A stretch of 8,989 nucleotides of DNA from Flemingiibacterium sp045635785 (GTDB taxonomy: Bacteria; Bacillota; Clostridia; Oscillospirales; CAG-272). Below are positions 1 through 5,854 of this stretch, piece by piece. The translations under genes were made by a program, and so were the position numbers. Numbering within the stretch: the first letter of the stretch is position 1; the number at the start of each line of letters is the position of its first letter. The stretch spans positions 1-8,989 of the forward strand of contig JAZTWJ010000103.1 in the NCBI GenBank assembly GCA_045635785.1. The letters are read 5' to 3'. The notes under the pieces were generated by a model. It had not been told where the DNA came from, ran no database searches, and worked only from the letters and a program-made list of their open reading frames with translations.

Positions 1-373
1 CGGCGGTAAGGTTATCCAGAAGATCACTGCTGATACCGGCGCAAAGATCGACATTCAGGAGACCGGCGACATCTTCATCTCCGCAATCAACAGCGATTCT
101 GCTTATGCGGCAAAGAAGATCATCGAAGGCATCGTATTTGAGCCGACTCCCGGCGAGATTTACGAGGGCACCGTTACAAGAATCATCCCGATAGGCGCAT
201 TCGTTGAGATCGCTCCCGGCAAGGAAGGCCTTGTTCACATCTCCAAGCTTGAAAACCGCCGTGTGGAGAAGGTTGAGGATGTTTGTGCAGTTGGCGACAC
301 CATGCGTGTAAAATTCCTTGGCTGCGATGAAAAGGGAAGACTGAACATGTCCCGCAAGGATGCTTTGAACTAA
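1..373 (+). CDS. pnp: Polynucleotide phosphorylase, C-terminal part (KH + S1 domains); 5' end outside the window
   Basis: This is the last 123 residues of polynucleotide phosphorylase, the 3'-to-5' phosphorolytic exoribonuclease of mRNA decay. The reading frame begins at base 2 and ends with TAA at 371-373. Residues 1-45 are the end of the KH RNA-binding domain: the GGKVIQKI segment is the GxxG-type loop, followed by a TGAKIDIQETGDIFIS strand region. Residues about 50-121 are a complete S1 domain, recognisable from GEIYEGTVTRIIPIGAFVEI, then GLVHISKL, and the closing RLNMSRKDAL. The KH-S1 order at the C-terminus is diagnostic of PNPase. The two RNase PH catalytic domains would lie upstream of the window. 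The protein stops directly after the S1 domain, with no long acidic tail. Confidence 0.95.
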   Translation, partial: GGKVIQKITADTGAKIDIQETGDIFISAINSDSAYAAKKIIEGIVFEPTPGEIYEGTVTRIIPIGAFVEIAPGKEGLVHISKLENRRVEKVEDVCAVGDTMRVKFLGCDEKGRLNMSRKDALN

Positions 374-406
374 GATTATCCGTAACAAGTATAGATTGTA
401 ATTTTA

Positions 407-436
407 TCGGGAAAAACACATCCGTGTTTTTCCCGA
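407..436 (+). terminator. Strong stem-loop after pnp (possible terminator or mRNA-stabilising hairpin)
   Basis: A perfect 12-bp inverted repeat (408-419 with 424-435, extendable to 13 bp by 407/436) encloses a 4-base ATCC loop. The stem combines a CGGG/CCCG base with an A5/T5 middle. The run of T lies inside the right arm, and no proper T-tract follows (AAATTCAAC). It is therefore a weaker terminator candidate than the others in this window. It could instead protect the pnp mRNA 3' end or mark a processing site. Confidence 0.6.
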
Positions 437-466
437 AATTCAACTTTCCTGCCGAAAGGTATTTTC

Positions 467-1648
467 ATGAATCGTAACAATCATCAGCGGCAGGGTTCGC
501 CGCAGAACACCACCAACGAGCGTCAGATGCCGCCAAAGGGCACACAACATTCGCAGAATCCCTACCGACCGATCATGCAGCAGCCCTACACACCGCCGCC
601 GCATTATCCTACTGTACGGCACAAATCCAGACGGAAAGCGCGCCGCGCCTCATTGTTGGCACTGCTTTCTGTGATCATTCTTGCCATGCTGGTCGTATCC
701 ATGGCGATTTTCGTCACGCGATGCGCTTCGGGTAGCTTCGGCGAGCCGGAGCAAACGGGGCAGACGACACCCCTTGAAGGCTCCGGATCAACCTCCGCCC
801 CCATCCAGGGAACCACAGTTCCAACGGAAACCACCGCAGAAACCGTTGCAGTGGAGGCACTCTATACCACCATTGAAAAAACCGCCGCAGACGTTCACAA
901 AGGCTATTTGATCCTCGTCAACTATCAGAATGCCTATGATTTTAACGGTGGCTTCAATCTAAAGCCCATTTACGGCAACAAAAATCGGTCGTATAAGGTT
1001 CGGGATACGCTTGTTCAATTGGATGAGCATGTGATCTCTCGCCTCAACGATATGATGGCGCAATTTGAGGCGGATACAGGCAAGCACGACATTCTTACAA
1101 ATAGCACCTTCCGTACCTATGAGGAGCAGGAGGCTCTGTATGCGATGCGTGTAGAGCAACACGGCGAGCAATACGCCGCATCCTATGTCGCCATGCCCGG
1201 CTATAGCGAGCACCACACGGGACTTGCCACGGATTTCACGTTCTACACCGATGAGCAAGTAGCAACGACCTTCGAAAAGAATCCCGAATACGTGGAGTGG
1301 CTGAACGCCAACGCACATAAATTCGGTTTTATTCAACGCTATCCCGCAGATAAAACCGATATTACCAAAATTGCCTACGAGGATTGGCATTACCGCTATA
1401 TTGGTAAGCCTCATGCCTATTACATCGCCAAAAACAGAATCTGCTTGGAGGAATACATTGAACAGCTTCGCAAGACCAGCTATTCCGGCGAGCATATCGC
1501 ATTCACCGACGACGAAGGTATTGAGTGGGAGGTATATTTTGCCCCCGCAAGCGGCGATACAACAGAAATTAAAGTGCCGAAATATCAGGATTACGAAATT
1601 TCCGGCAATAATGTGGACGGCTTTATCATTACCGTCCGCGTGAGATAA
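467..1648 (+). CDS. Membrane-anchored D-alanyl-D-alanine carboxypeptidase, M15B (VanY-like) family
   Basis: This 393-residue protein probably trims the terminal D-Ala from peptidoglycan stem peptides outside the membrane. Residues 1-60 are polar, rich in Gln, Pro and Asn, and end in a basic RRKARR patch. A single membrane helix follows at about 61-83, so a cytoplasmic N-terminus and external catalytic domain are expected. Residues 88-130 are a Ser/Thr/Pro-rich linker. The catalytic domain spans about 140-325 with the M15B signatures: NSTFRTYEEQ (Ser213, Arg216), the zinc motif SEHHTGLATD (His249, Asp256) and EDWH (catalytic Glu305, zinc ligand His308). All expected ligands are present. About 60 residues beyond the core form a C-terminal extension ending GNNVDGFIITV. 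The segment after the helix (VTRC) is not a convincing lipobox. The ATG is preceded by GAAAGG at 454-459. No strong promoter is visible, so transcription may depend on read-through from pnp. The family is secure; D,D- rather than L,D-specificity is inferred. Confidence 0.88.
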   Translation: MNRNNHQRQGSPQNTTNERQMPPKGTQHSQNPYRPIMQQPYTPPPHYPTVRHKSRRKARRASLLALLSVIILAMLVVSMAIFVTRCASGSFGEPEQTGQTTPLEGSGSTSAPIQGTTVPTETTAETVAVEALYTTIEKTAADVHKGYLILVNYQNAYDFNGGFNLKPIYGNKNRSYKVRDTLVQLDEHVISRLNDMMAQFEADTGKHDILTNSTFRTYEEQEALYAMRVEQHGEQYAASYVAMPGYSEHHTGLATDFTFYTDEQVATTFEKNPEYVEWLNANAHKFGFIQRYPADKTDITKIAYEDWHYRYIGKPHAYYIAKNRICLEEYIEQLRKTSYSGEHIAFTDDEGIEWEVYFAPASGDTTEIKVPKYQDYEISGNNVDGFIITVRVR

Positions 1649-1678
1649 ACGTGCAGTTTTAACTGCACGTTTTCTTTT
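1649..1678 (+). terminator. Rho-independent terminator of the carboxypeptidase gene
   Basis: A 9-bp perfect stem, ACGTGCAGT (1649-1657) with ACTGCACGT (1662-1670), encloses a 5-base loop. It is followed at once by TTTCTTTT. It begins on the base after the stop codon, so it closes the carboxypeptidase transcript. Confidence 0.9.
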
Positions 1679-1697
1679 GGAATTTTTGGCAAATCCC

Positions 1698-1726
1698 TTG
1701 AAATACGCGCTGTAATATGCTATAAT
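1698..1726 (+). promoter_or_regulatory. Near-consensus sigma-A promoter for the 1761 gene
   Basis: The -35 box TTGAAA is at 1698-1703 and the -10 box TATAAT at 1721-1726, with a 17-bp spacer. A TGC triplet directly before the -10 box gives an extended -10. Initiation would fall near 1733, leaving a leader of about 28 nt that carries the Shine-Dalgarno site. Confidence 0.88.
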
Positions 1727-1747
1727 GGTTAAAGATTAAACCGATTT

Positions 1748-1752
1748 GGAGG
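1748..1752 (+). promoter_or_regulatory. Shine-Dalgarno GGAGG that fixes the ATG 1761 start
   Basis: GGAGG lies 8 nt before the ATG at 1761. An in-frame TTG at 1746 would make the protein five residues longer, but it overlaps this ribosome binding site and has none of its own. ATG 1761 is therefore chosen. Confidence 0.88.
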
Positions 1753-1760
1753 ATATTCAA

Positions 1761-2612
1761 ATGGAAAAACAATTTATGCGCACAAATGTTGCGGGTGTTT
1801 CGATGCCACGTATTCTCATTGGTACCAATTGGCTGCTCGGTTACAGTCATCGCTCGCCTGCAAATGACCGGAAAATTCAAGCAATGTACGACGAACCGGA
1901 AAAGTTTTTCCCCGTGTTTGAGGCATATATGCGATACGGCATTGATGCGGTCATGGGTCCCATTTCCGCTAAGCCCATTATGTATGATGCCATCAAATAT
2001 GCAGAGGATAAGCTCGGCAAGAAAATTATCATTATAGATACACCCGAAATGAATGTGGATGATTCCACCGAGGCGCGCCGTAAAGCAGAAGCTGTCATCA
2101 AGCATTCAAAGGAGATCGGCAGTACATTCTGTCTGATCCATCACGCAAGCTGCGAACAGCTCATGAATAAGAATCTGAAGCAGATGCCTCGACTCCCCGA
2201 TTATCTCTCTATGATCCGCGATCATGACATGCTCCCGGGACTTTCCGCACATATGCCCGAGTGCATCACCTTCAGCGATGCCAATGAATATGATGTCGAA
2301 ACCTACATTCAAATCTTCAACTGCATGGGCTTTTTAATGCAGGTGGAGATTGAATCGGTGGCACGTATCATTCACAGAGCAAAGCATCCTGTAATGACCA
2401 TCAAGCCCTTCGCGGCAGGAAGAACCACGCCTTATGTCGGACTCAACTTTAACTGGTCGGCATTGCGCGACTGCGACATGATCACCATCGGCGCAAACAC
2501 CGCCGACGAGGCTTTAGAGGATATTGAGATCTCATTCGCCGCTCTGGAGCACCGTTTGCCAAATCTCGGTGCCAGAAACTCTCCTGTTAAGCAGAGCATT
2601 CTCGGCCATTGA
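1761..2612 (+). CDS. Conserved-looking hypothetical protein, probable TIM-barrel fold
   Basis: I do not recognise this 283-residue protein with certainty. It has no signal peptide or membrane helix and should be cytoplasmic. Short hydrophobic strands alternate with helices: RILIG (17-21), DAVMG (62-66), KIIIID (88-93), TFCLIH (122-127), GLSAH (160-164), FLMQVEI (191-197), MTIKPF (212-217) and MITIG (240-244). Eight strand/helix repeats suggest a (beta/alpha)8 barrel. Polar residues at the strand ends (Asn23, His30, Asp93, Glu96, His127, His128, His164, Glu196, Lys215) are where a barrel's active site would sit. The closing segment MITIGANTADEALEDIE is reminiscent of the end of aldo/keto reductase barrels. 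The usual Asp-Tyr-Lys-His tetrad context is not visible, so I do not assign that activity. The gene stands alone, between its own promoter and a downstream hairpin. Confidence 0.8.
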   Translation: MEKQFMRTNVAGVSMPRILIGTNWLLGYSHRSPANDRKIQAMYDEPEKFFPVFEAYMRYGIDAVMGPISAKPIMYDAIKYAEDKLGKKIIIIDTPEMNVDDSTEARRKAEAVIKHSKEIGSTFCLIHHASCEQLMNKNLKQMPRLPDYLSMIRDHDMLPGLSAHMPECITFSDANEYDVETYIQIFNCMGFLMQVEIESVARIIHRAKHPVMTIKPFAAGRTTPYVGLNFNWSALRDCDMITIGANTADEALEDIEISFAALEHRLPNLGARNSPVKQSILGH

Positions 2613-2630
2613 TATGATGTAAATAAATAA

Positions 2631-2675
2631 TGAACAATAATGCAATAATTTTCAAAAATATTGCATTATTATTCA
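2631..2675 (+). terminator. A/T-rich stem-loop after the hypothetical gene (candidate terminator)
   Basis: A perfect 12-bp inverted repeat (2636-2647 with 2659-2670) lies within a longer imperfect stem that adds TGAA/TTCA at the base. The tail TTCATTTTA is only moderately T-rich and the stem has few G:C pairs, so termination strength is uncertain. The right arm contains TTGCAT, the likely -35 box of the next gene. Confidence 0.5.
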
Positions 2676-2689
2676 TTTTATGGTAAAAT
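2661..2689 (+). promoter_or_regulatory. Probable promoter of the symporter gene, overlapping the hairpin
   Basis: The -35 box TTGCAT is at 2661-2666 and the -10 box TAAAAT at 2684-2689, with a 17-bp spacer. A TGG before the -10 box gives an extended -10. The start site would be near 2696, leaving a leader of about 60 nt. An AGGAG ribosome binding site at 2743-2747 precedes the ATG at 2756. Confidence 0.7.
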
Positions 2690-2755
2690 ATCTGATAGCC
2701 TGTAATTCATCTTAATTCGTTACAACGTATCAATCGTTCAAAAGGAGATTTCTCA

Positions 2756-4114
2756 ATGGATCAAAAACGAAGCGCATTCGCATCGAAAGTCGGCTTTGTT
2801 CTTGCTGCGGCAGGATCGGCTGTCGGACTGGGCAATATTTGGCGTTTCCCCTATCTTGCCGCAAAATACGGCGGCGGTATGTTCTTGCTGGCATATATGA
2901 TTCTTGCTGTAACCTTCGGTTTTTCACTCATGGTTGCAGAAACCTCGCTCGGAAGAAAAACCGGACTTTCCGCCATCGGTGCTTTCAAAGCACTTGATAA
3001 ACGTTTCACGTTTGTAGGATATCTAGCGGCTATTGTTCCCATGATCATTTTGCCGTACTATTCGGCGATCGGCGGTTGGGTCATGAAGTACATGGTTGGT
3101 TTTGCAAGCGGTCAGGTTTCTGAAATGGCAAAGGACAGCTTCTTCAACTATTACATCGCAGGCACGGCTGAACCGATCGTTTGGTTCCTCCTTTTCATCG
3201 GCATCACCGCAATTATTGTCATGCTTGGTGTTGAAAGGGGAATCGAAAAGGTTTCTAAATTCATGATGCCGATTTTGGTCGTGCTGATCATACTGATCTC
3301 GTTATATACCATCTTCGCTATGCCCGGCGCGATGGAAGGCGTTGCTTACTACTTAACGCCGGATTTCTCTCATTTCTCGATCATGACCGTTGTTGCGGCG
3401 ATGGGACAGCTTTTCTATTCCATGTCGCTGGCGATGGGTATTATGATCACCTTTGGCTCCTACATGAAAGAGGATATTTCCATCGAAAAATCCGCGCATC
3501 AGATCGAGATCTTCGACATGGGTGTAGCATTTCTCGCAGGTCTGATGATCATTCCCGCTGTATTTTCCTTCTCGAACGGAGACCCTGCTGCACTGAACAA
3601 AGGTCCCGGCCTAATGTTTGTCACGCTGCCTAAGGTGTTCAAAGTCATGCCTTTTGGTAACATCGTCGGTGCGGTGTTCTTTATCATGGTATTCTTTGCG
3701 GCGCTAACGTCTGCCATCTCTCTGATGGAAACGGTGGTTTCTATTTTCCAAGACAAATTGAAAATGAAGCGCATTCCAGCCAACTTTCTTGTTCTGGGCA
3801 TCAGCATCGTTTTGGGACTGCTTTCCTGCCTCGGCTATAGTGAGCTTTCCTTCGTTACCATCATCGGTCTGCAGTTCCTTGATTTCTTTGATTTTATTTC
3901 CAACAGCGTTCTTATGCCCATCGTGGCATTCTGCACCTGCATTTTCGTAGGGTATGCCTTGAAGCCGCAGGTTCTGGTTGATGAAGTCGAAAAGAACGGA
4001 AAGTTCGCCCTCAAAAAAATGTTTGTGGTCATGATCAAGTACATCGCTCCTGTTTTCATTATCGTCATTCTCGTTTCCTCTGTTCTTGAGGTGTTCGGCG
4101 TTATTAAGATCTGA
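2756..4114 (+). CDS. Sodium-dependent amino-acid transporter, neurotransmitter:sodium symporter (NSS/SLC6) family
   Basis: This 452-residue integral membrane protein is expected to import amino acids driven by the sodium gradient. The TM1 signature GSAVGLGNIWRFPY (20-33), followed by AAKYGGGMFLLAY, is diagnostic of NSS proteins. I count about 11 membrane helices: near 11-35, 40-66, 86-113, 140-158, 167-188, 207-236, 250-272, 300-330, 342-360, 374-400 and 423-447. This matches the short bacterial NSS class (Tyt1, MhsT) rather than 12-TM LeuT. By eye, Asn27 in TM1, Ser222 and Ser224 in TM6, and Ala315/Thr318/Ser319 (FAALTS) in TM8 correspond to LeuT sodium/substrate positions. Asp254 in TM7 aligns with LeuT Asn286, while the LeuT Glu290 position is Ala258. 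An acidic TM7 residue would fit a chloride-independent transporter. The substrate cannot be read from the sequence. The gene has its own promoter and is convergent with an aminotransferase gene. Confidence 0.93.
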   Translation: MDQKRSAFASKVGFVLAAAGSAVGLGNIWRFPYLAAKYGGGMFLLAYMILAVTFGFSLMVAETSLGRKTGLSAIGAFKALDKRFTFVGYLAAIVPMIILPYYSAIGGWVMKYMVGFASGQVSEMAKDSFFNYYIAGTAEPIVWFLLFIGITAIIVMLGVERGIEKVSKFMMPILVVLIILISLYTIFAMPGAMEGVAYYLTPDFSHFSIMTVVAAMGQLFYSMSLAMGIMITFGSYMKEDISIEKSAHQIEIFDMGVAFLAGLMIIPAVFSFSNGDPAALNKGPGLMFVTLPKVFKVMPFGNIVGAVFFIMVFFAALTSAISLMETVVSIFQDKLKMKRIPANFLVLGISIVLGLLSCLGYSELSFVTIIGLQFLDFFDFISNSVLMPIVAFCTCIFVGYALKPQVLVDEVEKNGKFALKKMFVVMIKYIAPVFIIVILVSSVLEVFGVIKI

Positions 4115-4122
4115 TGAATCAT

Positions 4123-4169
4123 ATTAACAGAAAATCTCCGCTTTTCAGCGGAGATTTTCTGTTAGTTTT
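4123..4169 (+). terminator. Long perfect hairpin between convergent genes (terminator, possibly bidirectional)
   Basis: A perfect 17-bp stem (4126-4142 with 4147-4163) encloses a 4-base TTTC loop, and can be lengthened to 20 pairs with one G:U. On the plus strand a TTTT run follows at 4166-4169, so it should end the symporter transcript. On the minus strand it overlaps the stop codon of the aminotransferase gene (4162-4164) and then lacks a clear T-tract. Termination in that direction is plausible but weaker. Confidence 0.85.
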
Positions 4170-5439
4170 GATTTCCAAGCAGCTTTTCAACAGCCGCTAT
4201 CTTGGTGCAAAGGCAAAGCACGTCGCATGCCTTGGCAAGATCATCATTTTTGGGGAAGGTGGGAGCAATACGCAGATTGCGGTCGCGCGGATCAACGCCG
4301 TAGGGGAAGGTTGCACCTACGCCTGTCAGCGTCAAACCTGCATCCTTACAGAGCGTGTAAACACGTTTCGCCGTGCCTTCCATTACATTCAGACTGATAA
4401 AATAGCCGCCTTTCGGCTTCGTCCACTCTGCAATGCCGGTGCCCTCAAATTCCTTTTCGAAGGCATTCAGAACGATCTCAAATTTCGGGCGAATGATGTT
4501 CGCGTGCAGCTTCATGTGCGCCAGAACGCCTTCTGCATTTCCGAAGAACTTTACATGACGGAGCATGTTCAGCTTATCGTGACCGATGGTTTGTACCGTC
4601 ATCGTGGATTTGATCTGAGCGATGTTTGCATCAGCGGCAGCAAGGAGCGCAACGCCCGAACCGGGGTAGCTGACCTTGGAGGTGGATGCAAAATAGTAGA
4701 TCATTTCCGAATTGCCATGCTTTTCAGCCTCTGCAAAAATATCAAGAAGCTTGTCGCCGTCAGCATAGAGATCGTGGATCACATAGGCGTTGTCCCAAAA
4801 AATACGGAAATCCTTCGCAGCGGGCTTCATGGATGCAAGGCGACGCACGGTCTCATCGGAGTAGGTGATGCCCTCGGGATTGGAATACTTCGGCACGCAC
4901 CAAATGCCTTTGACAGCTTCATCGGTAATGAAGGATTCGACCTGATCCATGTTTGGTCCCTCGGCAGTCATTTCTACGGGTATCATTTCGATGCCAAAGG
5001 ATTCGGTGATAGCAAAATGTCTATCATATCCGGGAACAGGGCAGAGGAACTTCACTTTGTTTAGGCGGCACCAGGGGGTATTTCCCAAAATGCCGTGAAT
5101 CATTGCACGCGCCACCGCGTCGTACATCAGATTCAAGCTGGAGTTGCCGGCAATGATCAGATTTTTCGTCGGGATACCGAGCAGATCGGAGAAAAGCTTT
5201 TTCGCAGAAGGGATGCCATCCAACACACCGTAATTGCGGCAATCGAGACCGTCGTCAAAGCAATCATCGTTTGAAGAAAGGGAAGTCAGCATCCCTTCGG
5301 TGATGTCGCACTGCTCTTTGCAGGGCTTTCCGCGAGACATATCCAGAGAAAGACCGCTCGACTTGATGGCATCATAAGCCTTAGTAAGTTTATTTAATTC
5401 GGCTGAAAGCTCAGCCTTGGACGCGGATGCGTAATACAT
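4162..5439 (-). CDS. PLP-dependent aminotransferase, aspartate aminotransferase / MocR-type family (PF12897-like)
   Basis: This is a 425-residue fold-type I aminotransferase. The N-terminal LSLDMSRGKPCKEQ (about 30-43) is characteristic of the bacterial aspartate-aminotransferase family typified by Corynebacterium AspT. Active-site features are in order: the Tyr138 region CPVPGYDRH, Asn187 in KYSNPEG, Asp216 in FWDNAY (pairs with the pyridine nitrogen), the Schiff-base Lys255 in FASTSKVSYPGSG, and Arg390 in NLRIAPTFP (binds the substrate carboxylate). Length is normal for the family and no key residue is missing. The enzyme should be cytoplasmic and transfer an amino group between an amino acid and a 2-oxo acid; aspartate as donor is inferred from the family. 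The ATG at 5437-5439 is preceded by AAGGAG at 5445-5450. It has its own promoter and an inverted repeat in its leader. Confidence 0.92.
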   Translation of the reverse strand: MYYASASKAELSAELNKLTKAYDAIKSSGLSLDMSRGKPCKEQCDITEGMLTSLSSNDDCFDDGLDCRNYGVLDGIPSAKKLFSDLLGIPTKNLIIAGNSSLNLMYDAVARAMIHGILGNTPWCRLNKVKFLCPVPGYDRHFAITESFGIEMIPVEMTAEGPNMDQVESFITDEAVKGIWCVPKYSNPEGITYSDETVRRLASMKPAAKDFRIFWDNAYVIHDLYADGDKLLDIFAEAEKHGNSEMIYYFASTSKVSYPGSGVALLAAADANIAQIKSTMTVQTIGHDKLNMLRHVKFFGNAEGVLAHMKLHANIIRPKFEIVLNAFEKEFEGTGIAEWTKPKGGYFISLNVMEGTAKRVYTLCKDAGLTLTGVGATFPYGVDPRDRNLRIAPTFPKNDDLAKACDVLCLCTKIAAVEKLLGNQN

Positions 5440-5459
5440 AGTGACTCCTTTATCTGTTT

Positions 5460-5485
5460 TGCAATTTCAATAAAACGAAATTGCA
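5460..5485 (-). repeat. Perfect inverted repeat in the leader of the aminotransferase gene
   Basis: TGCAATTTC (5460-5468) and GAAATTGCA (5477-5485) form a perfect 9-bp inverted repeat around an 8-base A/T-rich centre. It lies between the predicted start site (near 5504) and the ribosome binding site (5445-5450). It could be a repressor operator placed to block RNA polymerase, or an mRNA leader hairpin. No T-tract follows, so it is not a normal terminator. Confidence 0.6.
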
Positions 5486-5510
5486 TATTTATTTGAATTC
5501 GTACTTATAT

Positions 5511-5539
5511 ATTATACTATATACCCCTCAAAAATGCAA
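5511..5539 (-). promoter_or_regulatory. Consensus sigma-A promoter for the aminotransferase gene
   Basis: Read on the minus strand, the -35 box TTGCAT (5539-5534) and a perfect -10 TATAAT (5516-5511) are separated by 17 bp. Initiation would be near 5504, giving a leader of about 65 nt. Confidence 0.85.
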
Positions 5540-5797
5540 GAGGTTTTTGGAAAAAATTCTCCGCGCATCCAAAATTCAGCGATATGACAGGGAATTTTCG
5601 CCTTTTATGCAAGATATTGCGTTAGTTTATACGATAGCTCAGGTCTAACATTTGAAAGGTATGAAGGATTGGTCTCCAAAAACTGCAAATTGCTTGCAAA
5701 TGACAGTCGCTTGATTATTGAATCATCAACAGAAATCAATGTAATAAAATAACAGAAAATCCCTTTTTATTGAAAAGAATTTGAGTCAATAATTATC
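5540..5797. other. Gene-free part of the divergent intergenic region
   Basis: About 260 bp between the aminotransferase promoter and the FliB-like promoter carry no credible gene. Open frames are at most about 17 codons, and their starts lack properly spaced ribosome binding sites. TGCAAAT occurs twice 11 bp apart (5684-5690 and 5695-5701), a helical-phase spacing. A small TGATT/AATCA inverted repeat lies at 5712-5725. Neither is strong enough to name as a binding site. Confidence 0.5.
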
Positions 5798-5826
5798 TTG
5801 AAAATCTAAATTGAAAGTGGTATAAT
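5798..5826 (+). promoter_or_regulatory. Consensus sigma-A promoter for the FliB-like gene
   Basis: TTGAAA (5798-5803), a 17-bp spacer and TATAAT (5821-5826), with TGG directly before the -10 box. The leader would be only about 22 nt. It carries TTGGAG (5844-5849) ahead of the ATG at 5855. Confidence 0.87.
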
Positions 5827-5854
5827 TTTTTCATCAAAACCGTTTGGAGTTCAT

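Noticed and set aside
959..1495. Minus-strand open frame of 178 codons inside the carboxypeptidase gene
   Set aside because: It is antisense to a gene with an intact catalytic domain and has no promoter or ribosome binding site of its own.
1746..1760. TTG start five codons upstream for the hypothetical protein
   Set aside because: The TTG overlaps the GGAGG ribosome binding site, which is correctly spaced for the ATG at 1761.
4114..5064. Long plus-strand open frame (316 codons) starting at the symporter stop codon
   Set aside because: It lies antisense to the well-supported aminotransferase gene, shows no recognisable domain, and its start overlaps the terminator region without a ribosome binding site.
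5661..5714. Small 17-codon frame in the divergent intergenic region
   Set aside because: The GAAAGG before it is only about one base from the ATG, no promoter is evident, and its length is expected by chance.
4126..5764. Shared 11-mer AACAGAAAATC at 4126 and 5754 region
   Set aside because: It is a short A-rich match, present once in a hairpin arm and once in unstructured intergenic DNA, and consistent with chance.
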